This document shows positions 23,401-35,200 of a DNA stretch of 64,000 nt, piece after piece. A program made the position numbers and the translations under genes. The stretch's first letter is position 1. Every line of letters begins with the position of its first letter. This DNA comes from Pycnopodia helianthoides (Eukaryota; Echinodermata; Asteroidea; Forcipulatida; Asteriidae), in contig CM063246.1 in assembly GCA_032158295.1 (NCBI GenBank), positions 14,295,168 through 14,359,167 of the forward strand, in the 5' to 3' direction. Under the pieces are notes generated by a model that did not search any database, was not told the DNA's origin, and worked only from the letters and a program-made list of their open reading frames with translations.

Positions 23401-26400
23401 AGGAGGTTGCTTAGAGCTTGCTGACATCTCCCCTGGATGTACCCAAGTGTTCCTTTACGGCTCTATAAGAAATAAAATATGCATCATCATTTACCACCGA
23501 TCGACTGGCCAAATTCTGTCACTTCATAAAATAATCGCAACTTTTAGGTAGTTTTGCAGAAAAGCTGCATATAATAGAAAACGATGTTTTCATATCCAGA
23601 GAATTTCTTGTGAATATACATTGCCTGGAGTGTTGTGGATTAACTTAAAATCCTATAAACAGTGCTGAAACAGGTAACTTGTACCAGGCTTGAAATTTGG
23701 TCCTTAGAAAAAATAGGGAACATTTTTTCAGTACAAGTGCTGATACACACAATGAAGTAGGTTGTAATTGAAACTCTTCAGGGCTTATTAATAACAATTT
23801 TTGTATTTTTCCTCAGGGCAAAAAAATCAGAAACCATGACTAAAGTAGGCAGAAATATCATGTCTGTTGTACTTACATCAGCGACTCTATGAGTAGAGCT
23901 GAAGCGTGATTGGCTGCCGCTTATTACACAGTGCTGATGGGTGTCGTTCAGATTGCCTAACATGAAGTAAGATTCACCCGATCCTAATGGGATAGCTACC
24001 CCGGAGGTCTCTATGTCCCATGACACCTTCAGGCCGACCTTCCAGTCCATCTGATCAACGGAATCGTCACCTTCATCTGTGGAAAGAGTTTGAAAATTGG
24101 AATTTTTGAGGGAGTACATTATTCTGTTTGCTCCAAACATACCAGAGTCATTGCTGTTGCAATGCACTACGCAATGAAAAGAAAATATTGTGTAACACCT
24201 CACCCTAACCTTCCTTAACCCTCCTACTGTCAGTGACTCTTGGCAACATTTTCCAGTGAGTTGACCAACCATTTGAAACCATTCGGCTGCCAAGGTAGTG
24301 TACGGCGGCACAACCGTGCACAGAACTAACTGTGTACTGTGTACATGCATTCCCTCATGGTATCATATTGCAGGCTGGCATAGTTTATCTATCATTCAAA
24401 ACCACAGTGAATGGTATTGAATGGTCAGACAGCAAGAGGGTTAAAAGCTGCCAGACCCATTTCTTAATTCCCTTCATTTCTACAGGTATTTACTGATTGA
24501 TGTAACACACTTTTGTAAAAGTTAACCTCATAACAACATAAACCTTGGTTACCAATACAAAGCTCTCCCTCCCAACCATGATTATATTTAATGACTGGGC
24601 CCAATTGCTTAAAAGCACAAAAAGTAGCTAAGCACAACAAAATTATGCTGACCAGAATAAAGTTACCAGCCAAAACACAATTTTCACATATGTACCATCT
24701 GTGACTGGTATCCTGCTCATTTTTGCTCAGCCCAAAAGTTGTTCAGCAATATTTTCTGCTTAAGCATCTCAATGAAATTGACCCTAATTCCTGATTATTT
24801 TTGTTATAAACTTGTGCCATGTTGCTTTCTAGAGTTCAAAAGGGATCAAACTCCCTTCATCACATTCAACAAGCCATCGCTGAGGTCAAACACTGAAAAC
24901 GTGCCGCGCACAACTCTCAGCCAATGATAGGTCTTCATTGACCTCAGTGAGGGCGCTGTTTAGGTCTTGTGACGTCATATGCAAGGGGGTCTAGTCTCTT
25001 CATTAATTGTGACTCAAAGCACTAGTGTTGTAGTGCTCACAGGTAGAGTGTTTTGAAGATAGTATCCCAACCTGAGTATGTTTGACTGTACACAGCTACT
25101 GTGGATCCTCTAACCAGATTGCCATCCATGTGCCAGCTGACTGCCAGAGATCCCATTCCATAGTACGGCTCCGGTTTCAACCTCAAGTCTGGGTCCGTAG
25201 GGTCCATGTAATTAATTAGAGCAACATTGAAGTCGTGCCGTCGTCGATAGAAAGGAGCCCACCATCCCAAGATTCACACTCACGACCGTCCTCTTTGTCT
25301 AAACACGACGGACTTCCTCCATCACTCTTAGTTCTTGTACTGGACCTCTCTGTTCTCTCGTTCTCCTTATCCAGTAGAAGCTTTCTTGAGACTGCCTTAT
25401 AATGCTCGTTCAGTTTCCCGATCACCCCACAGGCAATCTCAACCTCATTCTCTGGTTGGACGTCCCCAAAGGACCACGGGATGGTAAACAAACGCAGACC
25501 TAAGTATTTGTATGTTGTCCCCGGTTCTCCGACTAATGTGCGGGAGATTGGGGTCTGGACTGTTTGACCTTTCACCTTGACCCAATCACGATAGAAGTAA
25601 CCATGGTAATAGAGTACATTCAAAGCCCATGTTAATTCTTCTTGCAGAGACTCGGGGATACAGGATTGTGGTTCATGTGCAAAGTTGGAATATTTCTCTT
25701 TCATCTGTGAAGATATAATTCATAACAATTATTAACACAAGTTTGCGTATCAATAAAACAAATCTGTACATAACACAATAGTTTGAATGTAGTCAATGGT
25801 CTTCAGCGACACACCAACAAGATTTGCTGCTATGCACGAGCAACTTTCATTGACTTTCATTTCATCTTTTCCTTTACATAGCACCATGTAATGGTTTACA
25901 CGGTGCTGTGGTGCAATCTGCAGCCAATCGAACCAGGAACACCGGGGCAAACCCCTTCTCTTTTTGATAAGTGCACTGGGTTCTTTTACGCACATTACAC
26001 AACACACAGGACCTACGGCTTTACGTCCCATCCGAAGGACGCAGCAATAATGGTTAAATGTCTTGCTTAAGGACACAAGTGTTACCACTGGGACTCGAAC
26101 CCACACTCTGCTGATCAGAAACACCAGAGCTTGAGTCCGGTGCTCTTATCCCCTCGACCATGACACGCCATGTTTTTAGCACTATGGCTTTCTATAACAT
26201 TTTAACATGAGGTTAGAGACTTGTAACTTGTTTTCTTTTTTTTGTATAAAACCTCATCTTTTGAAAAATGAGTGCATCACAAAACGTCATTTAACCTAGC
26301 CCCCCCACTTTAAAAAACTGCAGATCCAGAATGGGGGAAAACAATGAATATGATGAATGACAAATGATTAACATTGTGATGAACAAAACTTGAATGTCAA

Positions 26401-27159
26401 GTTTTTGTGAAACACTAGTATAAAACCCTCTAAAAAAACTCCTCACCAAAGAATCAAAATCTGCATCAGCAGGAGTCAAAAACGGCAACTTTCCTTTTGC
26501 TACTTCGGATAAAAGTTTTCTTCTCTGAAAAAAGAAGAAGTTCAAGGATAAAGAAACACTTCAGTTAAATTATTCAAATCAACAAACTGTTCTAATTCAG
26601 TGATACTAATTACTAGAAAAACCCAAATCAACATGTTGATAAAGGCGGACATGGCCAGGATCATTTTTGAAGTGTGACTTCTGTAGTTTTGTAATGTTTT
26701 CTGTAAAATTTGAAAGTATTTTTATGGTTTTTGGAAGTGCTTCTAAGATGTATGTTCCAGTAGTTTAACTGTGTTTTCCTGTAGTCTTCCCATAGTTTCT
26801 TGTTGTGTTTTCCGGTATATAACGTTGTTCTATTTATTGATTTCAAAGAAGTACACACCAAGGAAGTCAATTATAAAGATACAAATCTATCTCAGTTTTT
26901 AATTTCAATTACAAATTATCTACTGATGTAAAACAATTGCTGTTATTGATAGTATACTATTTATAATTTGATTTAAATAACAATAGTTTAATTATGAGAT
27001 CACTTTGCTGAAACATTGACAATCAGTGACTTGTTGTTTTACAGTACAGAACCACCACCCTTTCAAAACACAAAATTCAGCTTTAAAAAAAACGACTGTT
27101 TTGGTCTTCATTACCTTTATTTCCTTCCCCGAATCACCACTCGATTTCCTCTTCGGCAT
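20419..27159 (-). CDS. FTO: FTO, alpha-ketoglutarate-dependent RNA demethylase
   Basis: Eight exons: 27159-27115, 26524-26447, 25704-25072, 24076-23877, 23462-23323, 22659-22540, 21849-21731, 20614-20419, about 510 aa against 505 in human. FTO is a nuclear Fe(II)/2-oxoglutarate dioxygenase that removes methyl groups from N6-methyladenine and cap m6Am. Metal ligands are seen as H and D in [11 protein letters not shown] and H in [10 protein letters not shown]. Oxoglutarate contacts are R, S and R in SRFSSTHRV. The substrate-side R sits in PISRTLVG. The C-terminal helical domain is recognised by [10 protein letters not shown] and by [15 protein letters not shown] near the end. Two frame breaks need one extra base each, in exon 3 (25216-25265) and exon 5 (23323-23361). 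The exon 7 donor that keeps frame is weak (AC|GTCTAA); a better-looking GTACGT lies 4 nt upstream but breaks frame. An in-frame ATG at 27198 could add 13 residues. It is divergent to RPGRIP1L. Confidence 0.93.
22010..22340 (-). mobile_element. tRNA-derived SINE copy (Ser/Leu-like head), minus strand
   Basis: Reverse-strand match to the SINE at 31650. The tail word (GACCAGGGGTAATAATATTTG-like) is near 22100, and the B-box equivalent GGGATTCGAACCCATACCCT is at about 22252. A second partial head follows at 22414-22490, separated by a run of C (about 22350-22373). Lies in FTO intron 6. Confidence 0.6.
24215..24444 (-). mobile_element. TTAA MITE, family C copy 2
   Basis: Intact 230-bp copy: TTAACCCTCCTACTGTCAGT at one end, GACAGCAAGAGGGTTAA at the other, with TTAA on both edges. 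It lies in FTO intron 3. Confidence 0.88.
24597..24784. mobile_element. Foldback element, family E copy 2
   Basis: Starts GGGCCCAATTGCTTAAAAGC and ends GCTTAAGCATCTCAATGAAA, related to 19779 and 35968. In FTO intron 3. Confidence 0.65.
24868..24998. mobile_element. Foldback element, family F copy 1
   Basis: Contains CGCTGAGGTCAAACACTGAA and, inverted, TTGACCTCAGTGAGGGCGCT, ending CATATGCAAGGGGGTCTAGT. A fuller copy is at 38570-38722. Confidence 0.65.
25850..26168 (-). mobile_element. tRNA-derived SINE, second subfamily, minus strand
   Basis: The head, in reverse, reads GGGACTCGAACCCACACTCT with GTGTCATGGTCGAGGGGATA-like A-box sequence at the right edge. The body carries the reverse of GTGCGTAAAAGAACCCAGTG. 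It matches 28650, 32115 and 42809. In FTO intron 2. Confidence 0.8.
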
Positions 27160-27600
27160 TTTTGACACCCATCGACGAAGGCAATGACAACAATTCATAA
27201 CAATTTATCCGAAGAATGAAACGTAAACATTGCATTATTTGGATCACCTTCAGTCACTATGTCATCCTGGCTGTTTATGATGATGTCAATGTGCAATGTG
27301 CCGCACGTGTACTTGTTTATTTCCGGGGTTGCTGCTCTTTCCTATATTGCTGTCGAATTAATAATAGTTCGCTCTTTTTAGAAGGCTGAAAAGTAGATTA
27401 CCAGATTAAAAAACAGTACCAAATATTAATCTGTGACTAAAAATACCTTCTTCTTTTTTGATTAACATTTTTAGCGAAAACAATTTATTAAACATGCCCA
27501 TGTGACTGGATTTATAAAAAATCGTTCGACTCAAATTCTTTTTGAAACACCATTTTTATTCGTTCGGAGGTAGGGCACTACGCATGCGTACTAACGACCA
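27160..27600. promoter_or_regulatory. Candidate bidirectional promoter, FTO / RPGRIP1L
   Basis: About 440 bp separate the FTO start codon (-) from the likely first RPGRIP1L exon (+). The palindrome CTACGCATGCGTA at 27578-27590 resembles an NRF-1 site, which is common in shared promoters. AATGGCCGCC at 27627-27636, just inside the + exon, resembles a YY1-type start-site element. No TATA box was picked out. The divergent arrangement is what supports the call; the motif matches were made by eye. Confidence 0.6.
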
Positions 27601-27701
27601 TCCTAAATTTTTTCAAAAACGGAGCAATGGCCGCCGTAAACAAACTCCGTTGTGCGTAAGTGATCGAAGCTCTCGTGAAGAAAATCACCGAATTCTGGTA
27701 C
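27600..27701 (+). other. RPGRIP1L: Candidate RPGRIP1L 5' non-coding exon
   Basis: CpG-containing sequence with possible donors at C|GTAAGT (27656), CTG|GTACGT (27698) and GTAC|GTAAGC (27702). An ATG at 27627 opens only ten codons before TAA and would be an upstream ORF if transcribed. The first exon with the real start codon begins at 29227. Exact transcription start and donor are unknown. Confidence 0.5.
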
Positions 27702-28105
27702 GTAAGCTTAATTAAATGGTCATTATCATTAAGGTAATTTTTTCTCTTTTGGGTGAGAAAGACGAAGTCGTTTCATGATTTCGTTGTGGAGACGTCGACT
27801 ACCTGACTACGCCTACGGCGGCCCGTACCGTACACTGTCCTCCCTGCATGGGGGGCTGCGGGCCGTGCGACCGCCGCAGGGTTGAGCTGTCATCAGGGTG
27901 GTGAAAGGAAGATGACCGACCAACTTTATTTTCCTGCTACATATGAACTGGAATGCATATTATTGCTATTTTTAGTCTATGCAAATGTTGAATGTGTGGG
28001 TAACTTGATTAAGTCATCAATCAATTTTATTAATATTTTATTTTTTTTTTATTTGGGGTAAACGATGAAATTTTGAATAGAGTGGGATTTTTACTTGCCA
28101 CCTGT
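27702..28105. other. RPGRIP1L intron 1, GC-rich start
   Basis: Holds a short GC-rich patch (27780-27890, CGGCGGCCCGTACCG and GGGGGGCTGCGGGCCG) unlike the AT-rich surroundings. It may belong to the promoter CpG island. Otherwise nothing recognised. Confidence 0.4.
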
Positions 28106-28349
28106 GCCCAATTTCATGGCTCTGCCTACCGCCGAATTCTGCGCTTGACCATTCTCCGCTTACTGTTCAAGCGCCGAATTTCTGCGCTAGCTGTGTAAGC
28201 GTAGAATGCCTAGTAACGTGGAGTACGTACGCGCACAAGCCGAAAATCCCCGCTAACCCGTGAAATACGCTTGACGTAAGCGCGGAATTCCCTGCTTCCG
28301 CAAGCGCCGATTCTTTGCTTACGGTAAGCAGAGCCATGAAATTGGGCCC
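28106..28349. mobile_element. Foldback element, family E relative
   Basis: The ends GCCCAATTTCATGGCTCTGC and GCAGAGCCATGAAATTGGGC are perfect inverted repeats of 20 bp. The interior holds repeated, inverted CGCCGAATTCTGCGCTT-like words, so most of the 244 bp can form a hairpin. In RPGRIP1L intron 1. Confidence 0.88.
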
Positions 28350-28649
28350 TGGTTTACGTGCTGGTGCACTACCAACTGAGCTATCTACTCCTATATAAAA
28401 AGTCTTTATTTTGTCAATATCTTTGTTTGGGGGATGCCAGTCAGAAGTAATGCAATGAAATACGGATCTTGCCCAGGCGGGCGAGCGAGGGGATCCAACT
28501 TTTTCTTTAAATAAACCGCATGGGAAACTGACTGGGTAATCACAGTTCTTATACAGCGCTTTATCACACTCGAGGGCATCTCAACAGGCTCATTATTTTT
28601 TCTACAAAAAGTTATGCAGAGCTGTTTGAAATATAAGACCTATTTATTT

Positions 28650-28945
28650 ACAAGATGTCATGTGGGTTTATAATGTTTCTTGGAGCAATCTGCATCCAAC
28701 CATACCAGAAAACACCAGTGTGAACCCCTTCTCCTAACGATAAGTGTACTGGGTTCTTTTACGTGCATAACACAACACACAAGACCTGCAGCTTTACATC
28801 CCATCTGAATGACAAAGCAATTAGTGTCTTGCTTAATTAAAGGACACAAGTGTCAAGACCTATACTCGAACTCACACTCTGCTGATCAGAAAAAAAACAG
28901 ATCTTGAGTCCAGTGTGCTTGACCTCTCGGCCACGACACACCGTG
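28650..28945 (-). mobile_element. tRNA-derived SINE, second subfamily, minus strand
   Basis: Reverse copy of the family at 42809. The head is at the right edge (GTGTCGTGGCCGAGAGGTCA in reverse) and the body holds AAAGAACCCAGTACACTTAT in reverse. Confidence 0.75.
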
Positions 28946-29276
28946 CTAATTAATTTACCCAAAATTGATTTATAATTACCCAGTCAAAGTCCCCTGTGGA
29001 TTTATATTCATACTAAATGAACAGCCTGCTAAATATTCAACTTTTTCACTATTATTATTATGTTTCTACATTTTTGTACACATTTTGATGTCTTTCCTGT
29101 TTTCTGATCACCCCTCGCCCTTCCTCCTGTCCTTGACTATGAAAATGTTGACTTGGGAAGGTCTTAACAATCTAACAATTTTATCAGCTTACATTGAAAA
29201 CAACTTTTATTTCTGTTAATCCACAGATGCCAATCAACATGCTTAGTATATGCCAACTAACAATGTGTAGCTCATA

Positions 29277-32200
29277 ATGGATACTGACAGCTTATATGAG
29301 GATGTACCAGTGCGTGACCCAAGTGGAGGGGCTAGGGGTCATGATGTACCCCAAAGTAAGTTGGTTAGACACTATTGCAGAGGGGGGAGGGTGAGGAAGT
29401 GAGTGTTACGGTATTGTAGCAAGGTCCAAATCCTTAGCACAATATTGAATCTATCAAATTTTAACAGCACACTTGACTTTTTAGTTTTACAGGATCTAAA
29501 AATATGATCTTATTCCTATAATTATGGGCTTACAAAAAAACTGTGCAAGACTCACAAGTAGCATGGCACTCATCACATTCTGCAAGTTATAGAGTGTAGG
29601 CAGTCAGGGGGGTTTGCAGACAAACAAGAACAAAAACAAATTCTGTCCTGAGTAGCCAAAATTGGAAAGGACGATTGCTAAAAATTGTTTGTTTAACCAT
29701 GGCCCGACTTCAAAGTTGAAATGTGATAGGAAAAGATCAACATACGAACGAGAGCCAAGTTATCAATAACCCAAAAGCAATGTTTTAAAGAGCAATCCCA
29801 AATAATACAGACTAAGAGAAAAAACAAACAAACAAAAATCAAGAATGTTCGTTAACCCTCTTGCTGTCTGACCATTCAATCATTTTGAATGATAGATAAA
29901 CTATGCCAGCCTGCAATATGATACCATGAGGGAATGCATGTATACAGTACACAGTTAGTTCTGTGCACAGTTGTGCCACCGTACACAACCTTGGCAGTCA
30001 AATGGTTTCAAATGGTCGGTCAACTCACTGGAAAATGTTGCCAAGAGTCACTGAGAGTAGGAGGGTAAAGTAAAACATTATTGAAATAAAAACAGTAATC
30101 ACAAAAGACCCTCTAATGCCTTAGCTGAACTAATGTTGCGCTTCTCGTAATCAGTTGCGTTTCCTCCATCAGATAATGAGCAGCGTCGTGCCCAGCAGCG
30201 ACGAGCTGTCGCCAAAATCAGCCGCGAGGAATTGGAGGATAAGTATCTCCGTCTTCATGACGAGAATCTGGTTCTGAAGAAACATGCCAGGAAACAAGAG
30301 GAGAAGATTAAGAAGTGAGTGGAATACGGATGTACATGTAGAGGCTGTTTTCACAATCAAATTTCGTTTCAAACTCTCTAAAGAGTACACGATTGGTAAC
30401 AGTGTTGTGCATCTACGTTTATTTTCCTAAAACGTTTAACCCTTTCCTTAGGCGACTTTAGTCGACTGCACTCAGGTCTCATACCCCCTCTTCCTTACCA
30501 TTGGCAACTTTAGTCGACCAAGGTTACACGCACAAAAGCAGTCAGGCCTGAGCACAAAGGCCATTTGTAATAAAGCTGTAGTTTTGTCCATGTTCACCCT
30601 CCATACCCAAGCTTACCATCATTGGAAAGAGTAAGATCGGAACTTTACATTGATGGTTAAATAAAAAATAGGGTTGCTCTCATGCAATCTCTTCAAATTG
30701 GAGTGGAAAGATCCGAAATACCAAACAGCTACGGAGGGCCATATGATTGTGTACAAAAAGGTGTTTGAGATTACAGATCACACTGAGGAAAGAAAGACAA
30801 AGAACTTTGGCATTTATTGGCCGATCTCAATAATTTTTGGATTTTATGAAAAGGAATTAAATTAATTTTTGTGTACTTATAATAGAGTTTGTAAAAATGA
30901 CCTTTGGACGAAAGCTTTCTGTTGTGCAAGAATGTGTGCTTCCTGTTTGAGTGCTCAAACAATTCGGTCCCCAGCGGTTGTTTATGTCCAAACAAGTCGG
31001 TAACAAAATGGGTTAAACGGAACTTGTGACTGCCTTTTAATTGTTGAATTGTCCTCGATGCAGGACACCTATGATCGTTGGTACTGGCTCTCTATTCTGT
31101 GTGTGTATTTTTGAGGACCTTTTGAAACCTTCTAATATTACTGTTGCTTACTTTGATTGCCACAATAAAAATAATTGTGATATGAATGTGCTCAAAATGT
31201 CTAACGAATCATTATTTTAAATAAAACATAACCACCGGAAGTTTGTGAAAAGTAGAGGGTGGGAATGAATCTGCGCTAATAGCAAGGTTTGCGGTAATGC
31301 CATGTACGTAAGTCTCTCTCAGTTTCACCTTCTCTTACAAATATTTTGTGAGCTAAACATATTTATGCTTCACCAACAGAATGGCTACAAAGCTGTTAAG
31401 ATTGGTCACTGATCGTAAGAAGAACGATCATGAGGTGGGCGGAGCTCACCAGCGAGGCCGTAAGGGGCGGGATGTTGAGACAGATGAGATGATCGAGGAC
31501 TTACAGGGTAAAGTGAGGGATCTCCACAAACAGAATGATTTGCTGAAGAATAAGGTATGACAAAGTTAACTACAGTTTGAGATGTGGATGTAGTTTGATT
31601 TGACTGAATTCAAATTTTGGCTGCTGGTGCTGCATACTCATATTCGTAGGGTGTCATGGCCGAGTGGTTTAGAGCATCAGATTCAAATTCTGGTCATCGG
31701 GTCGTGGGTTCGAATCCCGGTCATGACACTTGTGTCCTTGAGCAAGATGCTTTTACTATAATTGCTGCTCTTCAACCCAGGGGTATAAATGGGTACCTGC
31801 GAGGGTAGAGGTTGATATTGTGTATAAAAAAGCCTTGGGAGCGCCACTGCAGCACAGGGCTGTATACTCCCCAGGGAGCTGAGAAAGATTACAGGAATGC
31901 TATTGGCCCAATGACCAGGGCACTAATGTAAAGCGCATTGATATCTTGTTGTGAAATGTGCTGTACAAGAACTAGTATTATTGAGATAGTTTCAGGAATG
32001 CTGGAGGCCTGATGAACAATAGTAATAGTGATGATCATAGTGTTTGTCTCACTGGTGTTCCATTTTGTTTGGCATGTGTCATGATCAAATTCTAGAAAAA
32101 TTTACAAATTTAAATGGAGTGTCGTGGCCAAGCAGTCAAGTGGCCTAGACTCAAGTTCTGGTGGTGTCAGAGTGTGGGTTCAGGTCCTGGTCATGATTCT

Positions 32201-35200
32201 TGTGTCCTTGAGCAGGGCACTTTAAATGTCAATGGATGGAAGTAAAGCCATTGGTGCCATGGTTTATGTAATGCGCGTAAAAGAACCCAGTACTCTCATT
32301 GTCAAGAGAAAGGGTTCGCCAACTTTATTCGCATGGTTGGCTGCAGATTGTGCCCCATTAGCTTGTAAACCCTTACAAGGTGTGAAATGGTCTCATCATT
32401 CAAAAAAGTACTTACCTCAGGGTTCTGCCAACAGTGGTCGGTGCCGGAAAACCCGCCCGGCACTCAGGATTCCCCAACCTCCACTGGCAGAATTTTCTCA
32501 GTTTCCGAACACCACACATTTTTACAAATTTTAAAATTACACTTGCAATTTCCTTTCAAAGGTTTTCAATGAAATGTAAAATTGAGTATTTACAAGTAGA
32601 ACTGGTATCCAAAGCCATTAATTTTAAGTACTTCTTTGATTTGAGTCTATTTATATAATCTACCGTATAACTGATCCATCTCGCAATGGTTTCCAGGGAA
32701 ACATTTTTTCCACCACTAAAGAAATCCTGGGCAGAACCCTGTTACCTGTAGTAAAAATAATAACTGGTTAGATGCAATAGTGATATAGCAGTATATAAAT
32801 AGCAATGATAAATACTGGAAATACTTTGTTTGTAAAAGGTAAATGTTGTGCAGATTGAATGTTTTTTTTTGTGTGTGTAAATATCTTTTAATTGATGTTT
32901 TCACTCTCCTTGCAGTTGACAATAACTAAGCAACAGCTTGCAACACAGGGTAGTAGACAATCACCATATCCACACGTCCAATCAAGAGTTAACACTGTAA
33001 GTAGTAAACAACTATAATCACTGCAATCACAGTTATCACATCACTGTGATCAGTTATAATCACTGTAATCACATATTTAATCACTGTAATCACAGTTATT
33101 ATCACTGTTATCACAGTGATAATCTCTGTTAGCACAGTTACGATCATTGTAATCACACTTATGTTCGCTGTAATCACATACTCACTGTAATCAGTTATAA
33201 TCACTGTAATCGCAGTAATAATCTCTGGTATCACAGTTATGATCACTGTTATCACAGTCACAATTGCTGTAATCACAGTTATAATCACTCATCACAGATT
33301 CGGTCGCTGTAATCACAGATTATCACTTTAATCACAGTTATAATCACTGTAATCACAGCTATGATCGCTGTGACCACATATTATCACTGTAATCACAGAT
33401 CTGACTGCTGTGACCACAGATTATCATTGTAATCACAGATATGACTGCTGTTTCCACAGATAATCACTGTAATCACAGTTATAATCACTATACAAAAATA
33501 AACACACACCCAACCTATCTCTACAACATTCAAAACCAGTCTTGATTGATTATGGTGAACTTGTATCTCGTCATCTGAATGTTCTCTCTTGATCTTTTCT
33601 TTTGATTTGACAGGGACGGCCTCGACCTCCTGCACCAGATAACATCAAGAGAGGCTTGAGGGTTCAGGGACACGATCGCACCAAGTAAGATACTGACTCT
33701 TCTGAGTGGGTCATAAGTAGGATTTGAAATTTTGGAAGTAGAACTAAGAGAGGTTTGCAGTAACACCATGTTAAAATCTCTTTTTTTGAGTAGTGTTGGT
33801 TCTGAATAGAACCTGTGGTTAACGACTCAACGTCTCGATCAGTATGCTCTGATCGTCTTCAGGAGAATGCTGGACTCTGTTTGTTGCTGGATGCTGCTTA
33901 TGTACTGCCCTGTAGGGGTTCATGAAACCGTGCAAAACAGCATTGGTAGTAATACATTTCCTTCTCACTCTCAAGTTGAAGTAATTCTTGCCGCAGGGAT
34001 AACCCTGCAAACGGAGAAAACGCCGAATACTTGTTGCTTTATATACAGAGTATCAAAAACTAGAGGATGGGAGCAAATGTGTTCACCTCAACAAAAAATT
34101 TGTATGAAGTTTACCTTGGGTGTCATGGACGAGTGGTTTAGAGCATCGGATTCAAATTCTGGTGGTTGAGTCATCAAGGTGTGGGTTCGAATCCCGGTCA
34201 TGACACTTGCGTCCTTGAGCGAGATGCTTTACTATAACTGCTTCTCTTCACCAAGGGGTATAAATGGGTACCTGTGAGGGTTGAGGTTGATATTGTGTAT
34301 GAAAAAGCCTTCGGAACGCCACGGCAGCACAGGGCTGTATACTCCCCAGGGAGCTGAGAAAGATTACAGGAATGCTATTGGCCCAATGACCAGGGCACTA
34401 ATGTAAAGTGCATTGATACGTTATTGTGAAATGTGCTTTATAAGAACTAGTTATTATTATTATTATTATTAACAGCTTCTTTTGAAGGGGTGACGTAGTA
34501 GCGGTAATGTACCAAACAATGAAGTAGTTTATATCTGAAAAAATGTATTGGAGTATAAGTATTTGTGTGATCATACATACTTTAATTGCCATGACAAGTA
34601 ATAATGACTTCAAGTGGGAGCTGGTATTATTTTATTTTTTTGAATCATCGTAAATGGTTTCTGTATTTTGGTTGTGTGCTTGTTATGAATTTAGATCAGC
34701 AACACCCAGAGCTTTCAGGAATGATGTCCTACCTAGATACGGTCACAGTCTCCTGGAAGAAGCTAGAGAAGAAAACCACAGACTGTAAGTAAAATCAGCC
34801 TTATTATTTTGCATTTTTATTTGGTACCCTGTCACCGATTTGTGACAAGCACTGTATAATCTAATGCTTTCTCTTATCATGGGAACAAATAAAATCCTCA
34901 TGCATGCTACTCGATCGGGAGTTGAACCCATGATCCCTGCCATTCTAGAGCAGAAGTCTTACCACTAGACCACCAAGCATGCCTGGTGACAAGAGGCCAG
35001 TTCCAATTCTGTAATTAGAAGCGGGTACATATTTAGACTTGATCATCCTTGCTTTACATATTCTTGTATTGGAGATGAAAATGTCTTGATCCTTGGCAGG
35101 GAAGATAATAACGAAAGGCCCCCTAATCCACAAAGGGGAAAGAAGAATTCCCCCCTGTTCCAACAGCAGGACAAGTTCCAAACAGAACCAGGTAGTATCT

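Noticed and set aside
25216..25300. Short intron within FTO exon 3 starting at GTGAGT (about 25276)
   Set aside because: No AG acceptor occurs before homology resumes, and the human exon is continuous here; a one-base frame break explains it better.
31650..31730. Possible tRNA gene (A box and B box present)
   Set aside because: Part of a 335-bp SINE that recurs at 34118; the stems do not form a proper cloverleaf. The same applies to tRNA-like heads at 42809, 53048, 53540, 54625, 60850 and 61145.
32989..33288. 99-codon Ile/Val/Thr-rich frame on -
   Set aside because: Translation of the 21-bp minisatellite.
33000..33490. CRISPR-like array
   Set aside because: Eukaryotic context, and repeats without distinct unique spacers; it is a degenerate minisatellite.
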